Positions 47,848-58,440 of a stretch of DNA of 64,000 bases are shown piece by piece. Numbering within the stretch: the stretch's first letter is position 1; each line of letters starts with the position of its first letter. Under the pieces are notes generated by a model, which did no database searches, was not told where the DNA came from, and was given only the letters and a program-made list of their open reading frames with translations. Where the stretch lies: assembly GCA_030737835.1 (NCBI GenBank), contig CM060850.1, forward strand, positions 13,900,668 through 13,964,667, written 5' to 3'. Position numbers and translations under genes: made by a program. This DNA comes from Acorus gramineus. Its lineage: Eukaryota; Streptophyta; Magnoliopsida; Acorales; Acoraceae.

Positions 47848-50456
47848 AAGTTTCTTGTTCTAAATATAACTTACAATTGACGAATTTTTGAACATGTCCA
47901 TGCTAATAAGATATTACCTTGTTTAGATTAGAAGATTCACCTCGTCTTGGACTGCAAGCACGTCTCCTCTATGTCATCTTTATTTGTGCTATTACCTGGT
48001 AAAGTAACCAAAATGATTAGTTTCAATAATATCAAAAGGTACAGAATGCTCCAACAACACAAACAAAATAAAGCACAAGAGATTTATCTCTATCTATATC
48101 ACCTAAGATAAGCTACTTTAATGATTCGAACCACATCAAATAAGCATGTTATGGTATGTTGAGTCAATGGATCAAAAGGTGTCCTCATTCAAATTACACT
48201 CTTGATAAAATATATGCACAAGTCCACCAAAAGAGAACTCTATGAGCACATACATGGGAAGGTGACGCTATGGGATTAGAAAAACATGACTAAAACCCCA
48301 CATGAACAAAAAGAGTCTATCTAAACAAGAGACTCTCCAAATCCCATAATTCCTTCAAGATGGGAAAAAAATGAGGTGATTCAAAAGTACTAGAAGTCAA
48401 ACAAATCCATGGCAAGAACACATTATTTGATGTTGAGTCAATGTAGAGAATGAAAAGATCTTTGTCATTCAAATTATGATTAAACTGTTATATTATGAAC
48501 AAATCCAAATCCATGAGTCTTTCAAGTAAAGACAACTTCGAGGAAAAGTATGTACTTAAACTAAATAAAAAGAAAACAATTAAGGTTTTTCCTAAATCAT
48601 ATAAAATAAAGAATCGCATTTATTCATAAAGAACGAAAAAAAAAGAAGGAAACGGCATAACTGATGAATCAGTCTCAAACGTACCTAAGATATTTCACAG
48701 GCTTAGCCTCAGCGCAAATACACCATATACATCGTCCATGTCTTCAAGGACAAGTATATAACAAAACTAGCAAATGACAACTCTAGCTTCTTGAGGTATA
48801 GAAAATTTATATACAAGGCTTAACATTGGAATCAACACTTAAGCAACTGCTAATGTCTCCGTGTCAAAAATCATGTTGTTCAGGAGTACTTGAACTATAT
48901 CAAAAATAAATAAATAAATAAATAACAATTAAGGTTTTTCCTCAATCATTATAAAAATAAAGAATTGCATTCACCATAAAGAATATAAAAAAAAAACTTT
49001 ATGCTCTTCAAGTATCTCCATTCACCCATGATAATTTGGGGTGTGTTAGAAACTAATATGAAGAATTAAACACTAATATGTTTTGAAAGAGCAAATGCAC
49101 TTTCAAATGAAATTCTGAAGCAACGTTTCTCTCTGAAAAAACTTTAGATAAGATAATATAATTACTGTAATGCTTTTTCTTTGGAGATGTTTTTACCGAA
49201 GTATAAAGCTAAAGCACAAACCAATGTTGTTTCCAGATAGAGAATCATTCAACTTTCTAGAAAAAGATCTAAAATGAAGCCAGCAGGAGGATTACACTGC
49301 TACTATTTTATGGTGGCAATCTGCTTAAGAATTAGAGAGGAGCTTAGCAATAAAGCAGGTCTAATCCAATACTTGAACAGAATAGCAGTCGAAGCCTGAG
49401 AGATGGAACTTGGAAAAAAAAAAGATTAACCTGAGGCTAAGACAGGTAAATACACCAACAGGGAATAGCATTTATATTGTTTAAAATTTCTTATTTGCCG
49501 ATTTATATCGTTAAGAGTTTTTTTTACCATTGTATTATATAGAAAAGGAAGTGCTCAAATTAAACAAAGAGATATCTACTCACACCCAACTACCGACACA
49601 GACAACAAAGCGTACTATGCTTGTATTACAATGCTCCCTCCCATGAAGGACACACTGACTGCCCCAATCTTTAATAAACCTCATCGTCATTTCCTTATTT
49701 ATATCGTTAAGTTAAACCAGAATGTTTAATATCCATCCATTTTAATGTATTTTTGTTTAGTTTTATTATGATATCATAGAAACATAAAAGATGAAGGAAT
49801 CATTATATTAATTATTCTAACTGTGTGCCCTCCTCAACCCAAGAGAAGCTCCAAGATCTACACCTTGGAAATCAAGAAAAACCATTAAAAAAAAAACAAA
49901 AAGAAACACACCCACACCCACAAATTCATTCAACAAAGAAATCCCTGTTAAGAAAAAACACATATTCAGCCATATGAAATTCAACAAAAATCCTACACAA
50001 TCACACATTCAAGCATATGAAATTTTGCTGTAAATCATACACATTCAAACATGTTCAGACAAAAATATTCACACAGACTTACAGAGAGATGAAATTAAAA
50101 AAGCTATTTGGGGGAGAGAGAGGAATGACCGGAGGGTGGTCGTCGATGGGGTTGCAGAGGGGGTCACCGATGGGGTCACAGCAGGGGACGTCGAGGGGTG
50201 GTCCGTGCAGTCGTCGACGGGGGTCGCGGTCGTCGTCGACGGGGGTCGCAGTCGCCGGGGTCCGTGCGGTCGTCGTCGACGGGGACTGCGAGAGAGATGG
50301 TTTCGAGAGAGAGAGAGAGACAGCGAGAGAGATTTCGATTTGTTTTTTTTTTCGTTTTGTTTTTTTAAAAAAAAAAACGTGGACCGTGCGATCGCACGGT
50401 CCACGTTAGGGGCGCACGATGGGGTGCACCGTGCGCACGGTCACACCCCATCGCGT

Positions 50457-50460
<4 letters not shown>
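47848..50460 (-). repeat. Right terminal inverted repeat
   Basis: This is the reverse complement of 36,942-39,698, with one copy of the GC-rich 125-bp unit. The outer 85 bases form two palindromes: a perfect 32-bp one (50,376-50,407) and a near-perfect 37-bp one (50,417-50,453). The corresponding left tip has the same plan with several changes. Confidence 0.88.
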
Positions 50461-50497
<37 letters not shown>

Positions 50498-51373
50498 CAT
50501 CCCCAAAAAAGACATTTAGCAGCATTTCCAGAATTTTTCAAATTAAATGCATATGATTTACAAGAAAACTATTATATAAAGCCCCACCCCTCTTAAAATA
50601 ATGTCCAATCTCTTTTTTGCGTAATCTGCAGAGCCATTTCTCTCCGTCTCTAAGGGTCGTTTGATTCAGTGAAAAGCTAATTTTAAGTCCTAATTTATAA
50701 GTGCAGATTATATAAAATTTTGATAAGTTTTAATCAGTTCAGAAAAAAAAGTGTTTGATTCAGCGGAAATTATAAGAACTTATGAAAATAAGTGTGTTTG
50801 ATTCAGTATTAAATAGTAGAGTTTATGATAAGGGTGTTTTGATCCATTTAATAAGTGTTGAATGTAATTGAATGTTTGGTTGAAAACTTGATTATTTACT
50901 TTTTTTTCCTATTTATTAAAAAAGCTACTTTGATATATATCTATTTAATAAATTATTAAATACTGCACTTTGATTACTTGTTAGAACCTGATACAAGCTT
51001 ATACAGATTTAACAAAAATAATGAGGGACATGTGTTTTTTATGACATGATATATATGCAATCTATATTTACCATATTTGAAAATTCATAGTAATCACATA
51101 CTTGTCGAATTTGTTTGACAAGTCTTACATAATAGTGACAAAGTTACATATCATGTCATGCTACACATTACAAATACAAGAGAATATTACAATATTTTAT
51201 AATTCAAAAATAAAAACCTGTAGATCATCAAACATGATCCAAGCACACAAACATAGTACTAGAGCTGCATATATTTTCATGCTACAATAGATAATTACAT
51301 GTGAATGTTACAACATTCTCATATATAAAAAAAAAGTTTCAAAGCAGTTAATATTTACATTACAGTGTTGGTT

Positions 51374-53023
51374 TCATAATCCAACTTCTACAGTCATTTG
51401 ATGGCCAGGAGTACAAGCACAAAAAAAATCACAAATACCATCAAAATCATACATAAGCATGAACAACATCCAAAGATGAGTATCTCTGTGGGGGCGTTGA
51501 ACTGCGGCGGCCTTCTCCACCTTCTTCTGAACTGGCACCTGGTAATAATCAGATTTAAGTTACTTGGTCATGTGGTTCAATCGACCTAATCAAATAATAA
51601 TTGAATAGTTGTGACACATGTTCAACAAGGAAAGATAAATATTAATCCATCATTATAAAAAAAACACATATTTGGGGGGGGGTAATATTAACTCAACCAA
51701 CCACAAATACCCAGGATTGTCCATGTTTACCATTAATCAAATCAGTAATCTATCACTCATTTACACAATGTAAACATAACAGCTCAAATAATTACAGAAC
51801 CCAAAAGAAGAAATACAAACAGATGAAGTGTAGAAATTGCTGGGCTCTCTATCTTTTTTTAAAACAAGAACAATCTCACACAAATAATACAAGGCTACCC
51901 CGAGATTTCTAAAGTATGGACTTCAAGTTCATAATCCAAAACCCACGACTTATCTTAGTTGTATCATATAACAATGTCTATACAAGGTTAAATACATAAA
52001 GAAAATCCCATCTATTTAGTTGTTTGTATTAATAAAGCTATTAACTCCTAACATAAAACATATAACAAGACCAATCTATAATATGCAATCTTGATTAAAC
52101 AGTTCTATAAGAAATGAGATGTGAAACTGTTTCACCTCACATGATATTCGTAGGTATCCTTGTTTCAAGCAGAAATGGATGCTTGGAGCCCAACCATAAC
52201 TCCTTTGCATCATTATAATGTCTTATTGATATATGTAGTTTGGATTACAAAAACAACTAAAGCTGGCCAGAGATGAACTTAAGCATATAGGAAACTACAT
52301 AAACACACATCTAAACCAACCACTTTTATAATACAATATTTTCGTTGTCCGAACCCATATGTGTGGTTATCAAGGTTGGTTGTCTATTGTCAGTCAATAT
52401 ATATTTTTAGTTAATTTTTGTAAGCCAAAAAGATATCATATAAATAGAACTTTCTGTCTGCATGTTAGAGGTCATATTAAAGCATACAATATCCCTTGAC
52501 ATACTGGACTTTGGGTTTCATTATTTAATGAAGGATGAGAAATGATATGCAATTTTGAGAACAACATTTTAACAACAAAGGCATGATTTATAGAGATCGA
52601 ACACACACATTTGGAGACTGTATTGGACTTCCTAAAGAAGAACAACTTCTTCAAAGATAAACAACCAGTGTCATAAATTTTTTAAAGAAAAAGCATAAGT
52701 TCAACCTATGAGACCTAAAAACTTTAAAAATCCCCACAAATCAGGGCATCACCAACCAATAAAGATCATAATCTATAGACAATCCGACTTCAAAAATTAG
52801 GTATTGCACAAAAAAGCTACCAATCACCTACATTGAACCTGATCTACCCACAATAGGTAAAAAAACATAATCAAGCCGATGATCCACACACATTCATCAC
52901 TGCAGAAACCCTAAACAGTATAAGATCAATAGATCTGAAGCACACAAGCATGAAAGGAGGAGATCTGCTGGGTTTTACCTTGATGGTTGGTTGGGGAGGA
53001 GATCCAAAGAGACTATGTAGCAT
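51374..53023 (-). CDS. Small two-exon gene, unknown product
   Basis: Exon 1 is 53,023-52,979 (MLHSLFGSPPQPTIK) with an AAG|GTAAAA donor. Exon 2 is 51,538-51,374 after TTACCAG, and the phase is 0. As written here the product is 69 aa, ending VPVQKKVEKAAAVQ then RPHRDTH to MTVEVGL. In copy A the same exon lacks one G and reads a hydrophobic tail of about 27 residues. One of the two copies must be shifted. A GC-rich leader lies upstream (53,024-53,330), as for a genuine promoter and 5' UTR. I recognise no domain. It may also be a non-coding transcript with these splice sites. Confidence 0.4.
51696..52970. other. Likely intron of the small gene
   Basis: AT-rich, present once in the window, with no gene or repeat recognised. 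It lies between the two proposed exons. Confidence 0.45.
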
Positions 53024-53339
53024 ATTGGAGTGTTGGATGGTTCGCCGAAGACGGTGAGACGGAGATCGGTGTGTATCCGACCCAATCGTGAGGAAGAAGC
53101 AGATCGGAGTGTCAATTAGTCGACGAACATCATGATCTTCTCGAATGAGATCTTTGAACCCGAGATTTCAGAGTTTTTTTGGGTCTCCGGCGCACCTCAT
53201 CAGAACAGGCCGAACATTGGTGTCGATTTAGGGTTAAAATCTGTATGTGGAGCTGCCTTTTGTGGGTTGGCTTCGTTGGCCAAAATGGAGGAGAGAGAGG
53301 GCCCATCAAGAGAAAACAGGTTTAAATACCTCGCGTAAA

Positions 53340-54040
53340 TACACGACTTTCTCAGGGGCATTCACACCTTTTCATAGTCGGGATGAACCACTGAATGCGT
53401 TTGCCGAGTAATAAGTTGGGTTTTGGAAGCTGAATATTTTTGGGTTTAAATGACTGAAGGAGGAAATGATTCAGTGCTTATAAGTTGCCCAACCAAACAA
53501 GCTGAAAGCAGAATTTCAGCTTTAAGCAGAATAAGCTCTGTTTATCAGTGCAACCAAACAGCCCCTAAAATATCCCTCTTAAATTTTTGCTTAAAAAACT
53601 AGCCATCTCCACCATCACTGCCAATCACCATTAATATTTCCCCTTTCATTCTTCATTTTACCACAAAATTGTCACCCCCACTACAGCAGAGTTCAAATTC
53701 TCTATGTGACAATCACACAGAGTTTCTCTGTGTTGAGAACATAGATGATCTCAATCCATGGTGGTTTCTTTCTAGCTCAGTGTCATCTCCATCATCTACC
53801 CCTTCATTAATGAATCCACCTTGAAGCACCACAAATCAAACAGAAGAAATATTATGCATTCCCTTTTAATACAACATGCAATCATTTGACATAATCGAAA
53901 CCCATTATCATTGATTTATTTTTCTTTGTTTCACCTTCATGGAACACCTCCTTTATACCAATTTAAGCAACAAGGTGAATGACTTTTCAATCCACCATTA
54001 AGACACTTCAACGGAAATAAACGAGCAACGATTGAAAGTT
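53340..54040. other. Intergenic, with one end of a dispersed repeat
   Basis: The 53,460-53,571 part ends in CAACCAAACAGCCCC. It resembles the inverse of 885-1,000 (GGGCTGTTTGGTTG). It may be the terminus of a hAT- or Harbinger-like non-autonomous element; the other end is not found. Confidence 0.4.
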
Positions 54041-54042
54041 TC

Positions 54043-54365
54043 ATAAATTTTTGCTTCCCGGATAGAGTTACGTAAATTTTTGCCTAACAAATGGATCTGG
54101 AATTGATAAACTTGGAAATGCAACAAATATCCTTTTTTCTGTTCCTGAATTGTTTTAGAGAGGTAAAGTTTCATAAATTTTTGCCGACTAATGGATCTGG
54201 AATTGATAAACTTGGAAATGCAACAAATATCCTTTTTTCTGTTCCTGAATTGTTTTAGAGAGGTAAAGTTTCATAAATTTTTGCCTAATAAATGGATCTG
54301 GAATTGATAAACTTGGAAATGCAACAAATATCCCTTTTTCTGTTCTTGAATTGTTTTAGGAGAGG
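54043..54365 (+). repeat. Tandem repeat, three units of about 105-110 bp
   Basis: Each unit has 'GTTTCATAAATTTTTGCC', 'ATGGATCTGGAATTGATAAA' and 'AATTGTTTTAG'. The units are nearly identical. Confidence 0.9.
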
Positions 54366-55428
54366 TTCCATTCACCTTAGAGAATAAGGAATTACATCTC
54401 TCCAGTTTATCCACAAGGGGAGCCTCATAATGGACAACAGGTGAAACTCAAAAGTAGAAGAGAGATCACTGACAAGAAGGGTGGTAACACAGAGAACTCC
54501 TCTGCTTCCTATTCCAGAATAGGACTTACAACTTCTTAAAGCAAACAGTAAACAGACTCGAATTTCACTCAATCATGTACTGAAGCAATGAGAAATGAGA
54601 CTATTATGTAGATATACTCTTATAAACTTCTCTCTACTTCTGAGGTTGATTTCCCTCCCTTAGAGATAGGAAAGGATTAGAAGGGACATACTTTTCGATG
54701 TACATGTAATTTTGGAGCAGGTACAAATCCAATTTTATATACTGAAAAAAAAACTAATATTTGCGAGAACTCCGCATACCCATTAAGAGGGGGGGAGAGA
54801 GAGAGAGATCCACTCATATTGGAACTGAATTGAATCAACTAGTTCAATGGTTGACAATGGGCTCAAGTCTCATCACTTTTTTTTTTTTGGTTAGTTACTG
54901 ATTTGTATTAACTAAGAAGAAGTTATAAGTCTAGCAAAGACCTTTATAGGGAAAATTACAATTATTTGTGACAATATTTTTGACAACCGCAGAAAAATTG
55001 GCCACAAGAAACACTTTTTTTTGTAGTGCAACATTCACATGGCAGCTGGGCATCCGAGCAGATAATATAACAGGGAAACCACAGTGAAGGTGACTGCATC
55101 CAGGAATGACCCAGGAATGACCACAGGGAATTTTGCATGAGTCACCCAGGAATGACCACAGGAATGAACGATTTCAAGCACCAATTCAAGAAGAACAAGA
55201 AGGGTTACCAAACTGGCCCGTAGTGTCCCAAAAGTTGTATAGTTATTTCACTTCTTCTAGCAAAGAACAGACAGGCAAGAATATTTCAGGGATCCTAAGT
55301 ATATATGTTAACATATCCTCTAATTGTCTCAACTACAGAAACCAGTACACTAGCCCTGCAATTGACAATAAAAATATATGACTACTCAGAAATCATGCAT
55401 ATCATTAGCAAATACAGCCGATTCTTAC
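54366..55428. other. Intergenic DNA
   Basis: No recognised gene is seen. 'CCAGGAATGACC' recurs four times at about 55,090-55,160. Confidence 0.45.
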
Positions 55429-56804
55429 TTGAAAGCATCCGAGTTGAAGGAGGAGGAATCAGTGCTGACCATAAGGAACTCTAGTGGACTCACCTCAGCT
55501 ACAGGACTATGTAAACAGAGCCAGGCCTTTAGCATGAACTCCATTAAACCATAACCCTCGTACAACATGTCAACATAAAATATATAAATCTTTAAGCACT
55601 TAGAATGGTACATTTTGATTTGGAAAGATCAAGAATGAAATTTACAAAATCATGCAATAAAATACAATGACTGCTGGAAATTTACTACCTCATATTGTGG
55701 ATGCAACAATGTATCCCCCCTCTCTGGAGCTGATATTAGCAGAGCCCAAAAGAAGATTATGACCTCAGGATAAAATTTCCTTGATTGTTTGGTAACCTGA
55801 GGAGACAAATATAATAGAAAAATAAGGCACAATATTGGTTGAGGAAGAATGCCTGAATAAGCATTGATGAGCTAGATACATTAACTCAACATATGAATAA
55901 AAAAATAAAATAAAAAATTGTCCCCACGACAGTTAAGGGCTTACCTGTAAAAAAAAAGGTAGGTCTTGATATCAAGTATTGGTGCTGACTTACCTATTAT
56001 CGGCAAAAATTGAAAAAAAATTTGTCGGACAAGGGCATGCAAGAGCAGGCAATGTTTAAAATATCTATTTTATCAATATATCGAAAAGGGTCCAAATCAA
56101 TATATCGAAATATGGATCGATATATCGATTTTGGTTTTTTTTTTTATGGAAAATAGAAAAAAAATGAGAAAAATATAAGAAAAAATATCAAAGAAGCAGA
56201 AAAAAAAACAAAGAAAGATAATATACATATTTTATATATGAGTATTTTTTATTGAGTTGTTAAGGTGGAAATGTATCGTGGGTTACTTATAGGTTTAGAA
56301 AAATCAGAGACCTAAATTATAAAAAACAAATTTTGTATTCAATCTAATGTTTTTGCATTCAATCTAATGTTGAACTATAGACCCAAAACAGAAATTTAGG
56401 GACTCAAAAAAAAAAAAAAAAAAAAATGTTACACATGTCCGATTTTTTGCATTTATTAATTATTACGAGCTAATTAGATAAATAATTGGTTCCAAAAAAA
56501 ATTCCACCCTATAAAACGATGCTTCCTCACTGTTGTTTCCTCATTTTCTCTATTAACAGGACTCCCAATCATATAACTTTAACATTATAAATCCAACAAA
56601 GAAAAACACAAACTTATTATTATGAATCGGAGATAATCAAAAGAAGAGACAAAAAAAGGGGGCAACGAAAAAAGGGCGGACCTTTTCGATGGATTGCTCT
56701 TCTTGCCGACAATGTCGAACTTCTTGGGTGCCGCTTTCATGGACGGAGAGGAGATGCTTCGCCGGATTCTTCTTCTCCTGTGTCTTCTGCTGTTGCTTCG
56801 CCAT
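55429..56804 (-). pseudogene. NOP14-like gene remnant
   Basis: On the minus strand, exon 55,796-55,689 (TCCTCAG acceptor, GAG|GTAGTA donor) reads VTKQSRKFYPEVIIFFWALL then ISAPERGDTLL. The next exon, ending at 55,429 before GTAAGA, reads GLMEFMLKAWLCLHSPVAEV then SPLEFLMVSTDSSSFNSDAF. From memory these fit the middle-to-C-terminal part of plant NOP14, a nucleolar 40S-assembly factor (TKQSRKF.PEA...LMELK...EV.PLDFL...FFSSDNF). A short exon starting ATG at 56,804 (MAKQQQKTQEKKN) with a shifted KKFDIVGKK resembles the NOP14 N-terminus. Only about 1 kb separates the two ends, so most of the gene (about 900 residues) is missing. The identification is moderate. Confidence 0.45.
55860..56590. other. 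AT-rich DNA within the NOP14-like remnant
   Basis: No exons are recognised. The palindromic string ATCGATATATCGAT-like occurs several times at about 56,075-56,130. Confidence 0.4.
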
Positions 56805-56853
56805 TTTCTTTTTTTTTTTTTCTTTTTTTTAGTTGTTGGGAAAAGGAATAATA

Positions 56854-58213
56854 GGGGGGTAGTCAATTAGGATTTTCATGGACAAAATGTCCATCCTCGT
56901 GGATTTGTAAATCTTGTGTTTTTCAATCAGAACTTTGGTTCATGGACAAAAAGTCCAGCGTTATTCGATTGAGACATTATTTCATGAACAAAAAGTCCAG
57001 CGTTATTCGATTGAGACATTATTTCATGGACAAAAAGTCCAGCGTTATTCGATTGAGACATTATTTCGTGGACATAAAGTCCAGCGTTATTCGATTGAGA
57101 CATTATTTCGTGGACATAAAGTCCAGTGTTATTCGATTGAGACATTATTTCGTGAACATAAAGTCCAGTGTTATTCGATTAAGACATTATTTGGTGGACA
57201 AAAAGTCCAGCGTTATTCAATTGAGACTTCTCATAGTAGACATTTTGTCATGTGTTATTCAATTTAAACAGGATTTGTGAAGACTTTCATAAGTGATGGA
57301 TTCTTGTGGACTTTTGTGGACTTTAGAAAGAGAAATATAAAGGAAAAAGTTTTTTCAAAATCCCACCCAAATGGGTGGGATTCTCATGGACTTTTATTCC
57401 AACTTTGTGAATATTTCTTCTTTTTTTCTTTCAACAAATCTACTTTATGATTTTTATTACATGCCTTTCATATTTTTATTCACATTTTTTTTCTTTATTT
57501 ATCATCTTTTTTTTATGAATGTTCATATGTATGAAATATTCCTATCACCTCATATGTTTGATGAATATATGAGAATGATAGATTATATTATATATGCTAG
57601 ATCATCCACAATTATTTTTTAAAATATAGATTTTTTTATCATATATTTGATTATATGTATAATGCTTGATTTGATTTTCCTTGAAGATGTTTCTATTATT
57701 GTACAATATAGATGTATATATATATTGTTTATAATGTTTAAACATATATAAAAGTAAAAAGATATATTTACATATATGAAATATACTGATTGCTTTTATT
57801 TTATTTATATGGGTATCAATAATTCATGTTGAATTTGAATATTTGAGTTCTTTATTTGTTATTTTAAAATTCTAAAAATATTTTTGTGTTTATTAATAGA
57901 AATCCAGATGTGAAAAGAGTCAATATCTGAAAGTCTGTGAAAGTCCATGAGAGTGATTTATGAAAGTCTACAAAAGTCTGTGAAAGTCCATGAGAGTGAT
58001 TTGTAAAAGTCTACAAAAGTCTGTGAAAGTCCATGAGAGTCAGTCTGTGAAAGTTTGCAAAAGTCTGTGAAAGTCCATGAGAGTAAATTTGTGAAAGTCT
58101 GCAAAAGTCTACGAAAATCTGCAAAAGTCTGTGAAAGTCTGCAAAGTCTACAAAAGTCCATCACTTAAATAATGTCCACAAAAATCCATCAGAGTCCGTA
58201 TCGACTACCCCCC
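56854..58213. mobile_element. TA-flanked DNA transposon with subterminal repeats, non-autonomous
   Basis: 1,360 bp between TA dinucleotides (56,852-56,853 and 58,214-58,215). Inverted ends: GGGGGGTAGTCAATTAGGA on the left and GGGGGGTAGTCGATACGGA on the right (minus strand). The left subterminal part is a 42-bp minisatellite; the right is a shorter 'AAAGTCTGTGAAAGTCCATG' repeat field (57,925-58,170). The centre is AT-rich and has no transposase. Superfamily unknown. A TA target duplication fits Tc1/mariner, but the G-rich tip is unusual for plant Stowaway elements. Confidence 0.7.
56935..57240 (+). repeat. 42-bp minisatellite, seven units
   Basis: TTATTCGATTGAGAC recurs every 42 bases from 56,961. 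Each unit holds the palindrome TGGACAAAAAGTCCA or its ATAAA-centred variant. 42 is a multiple of three, so all frames stay open and give false repeated proteins (14-residue units such as VQRYSIETLFHGQK). Confidence 0.95.
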
Positions 58214-58219
58214 TAAGAC

Positions 58220-58440
58220 TGTAATTATATTAAAATAATTAAAAATAAGGAAAAATGAAAAAAAAATAAATAAATAAATAAATAAAAATAAAAATAAAAA
58301 TGTTTGAATTTGTGCCTTGGAATTTGCGCCCCACCCACAGAACAACTCCGACCCATCATGGTCCGCTGCTCCGCCGCGCATCTCCCTCACCCCGGATGAC
58401 CATCTCCGCCTCCGCGACCACCACGTACTCTAACCCCGGA
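58220..58440 (+). other. Transition from AT-rich DNA to GC-rich LINE sequence
   Basis: AAT-rich microsatellite at 58,255-58,300, then a sharp rise in GC. The LINE 5' end may lie near 58,305, but no defined border is seen. Confidence 0.45.

Larger units (their letters stand above)
36942..50460 (+). mobile_element. Mutator-like DNA transposon with 2.6-2.75-kb inverted repeats
   Basis: This 13.5-kb element is bordered by long inverted repeats (36,942-39,698 and 47,848-50,460). It lies inside a TA microsatellite that copy A shows uninterrupted (10,542-10,565). The tips read about AGTCACGATGGGGTGTGAC on the left and AGGGACGCGATGGGGTGTG on the right (minus strand). It carries a FAR1/MULE-type transposase on the plus strand, a CTG-rich tract, and on the minus strand a kinase exon fragment and a possible proline/alanine exon. 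Mutator-like elements usually make 9-11-bp target duplications; none can be read in a TA run. The near identity of the two repeats over more than 2 kb points to recent activity or conversion. Confidence 0.85.
13590..51695. repeat. Segmental duplication, copy B (inflated by insertions)
   Basis: This is collinear with 4,672-11,754. Its own DNA is 13,590-16,741, 23,498-25,467, 36,794-36,941 and about 50,461-51,695. The rest is a copia element, a Helitron and a Mutator-like element. Beyond 51,695 the sequence continues into exon 1 of the small gene, so the right side of B is probably the original context. Confidence 0.88.

Noticed and set aside
56935-57240. Regular short repeats considered as a CRISPR array
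   Set aside because: The repeat is continuous, with no variable spacers, and the genome is eukaryotic.
56914-57280. Two overlapping repeated proteins of 112-117 residues
   Set aside because: The 42-bp repeat unit is a multiple of three and keeps several frames open on both strands at once.
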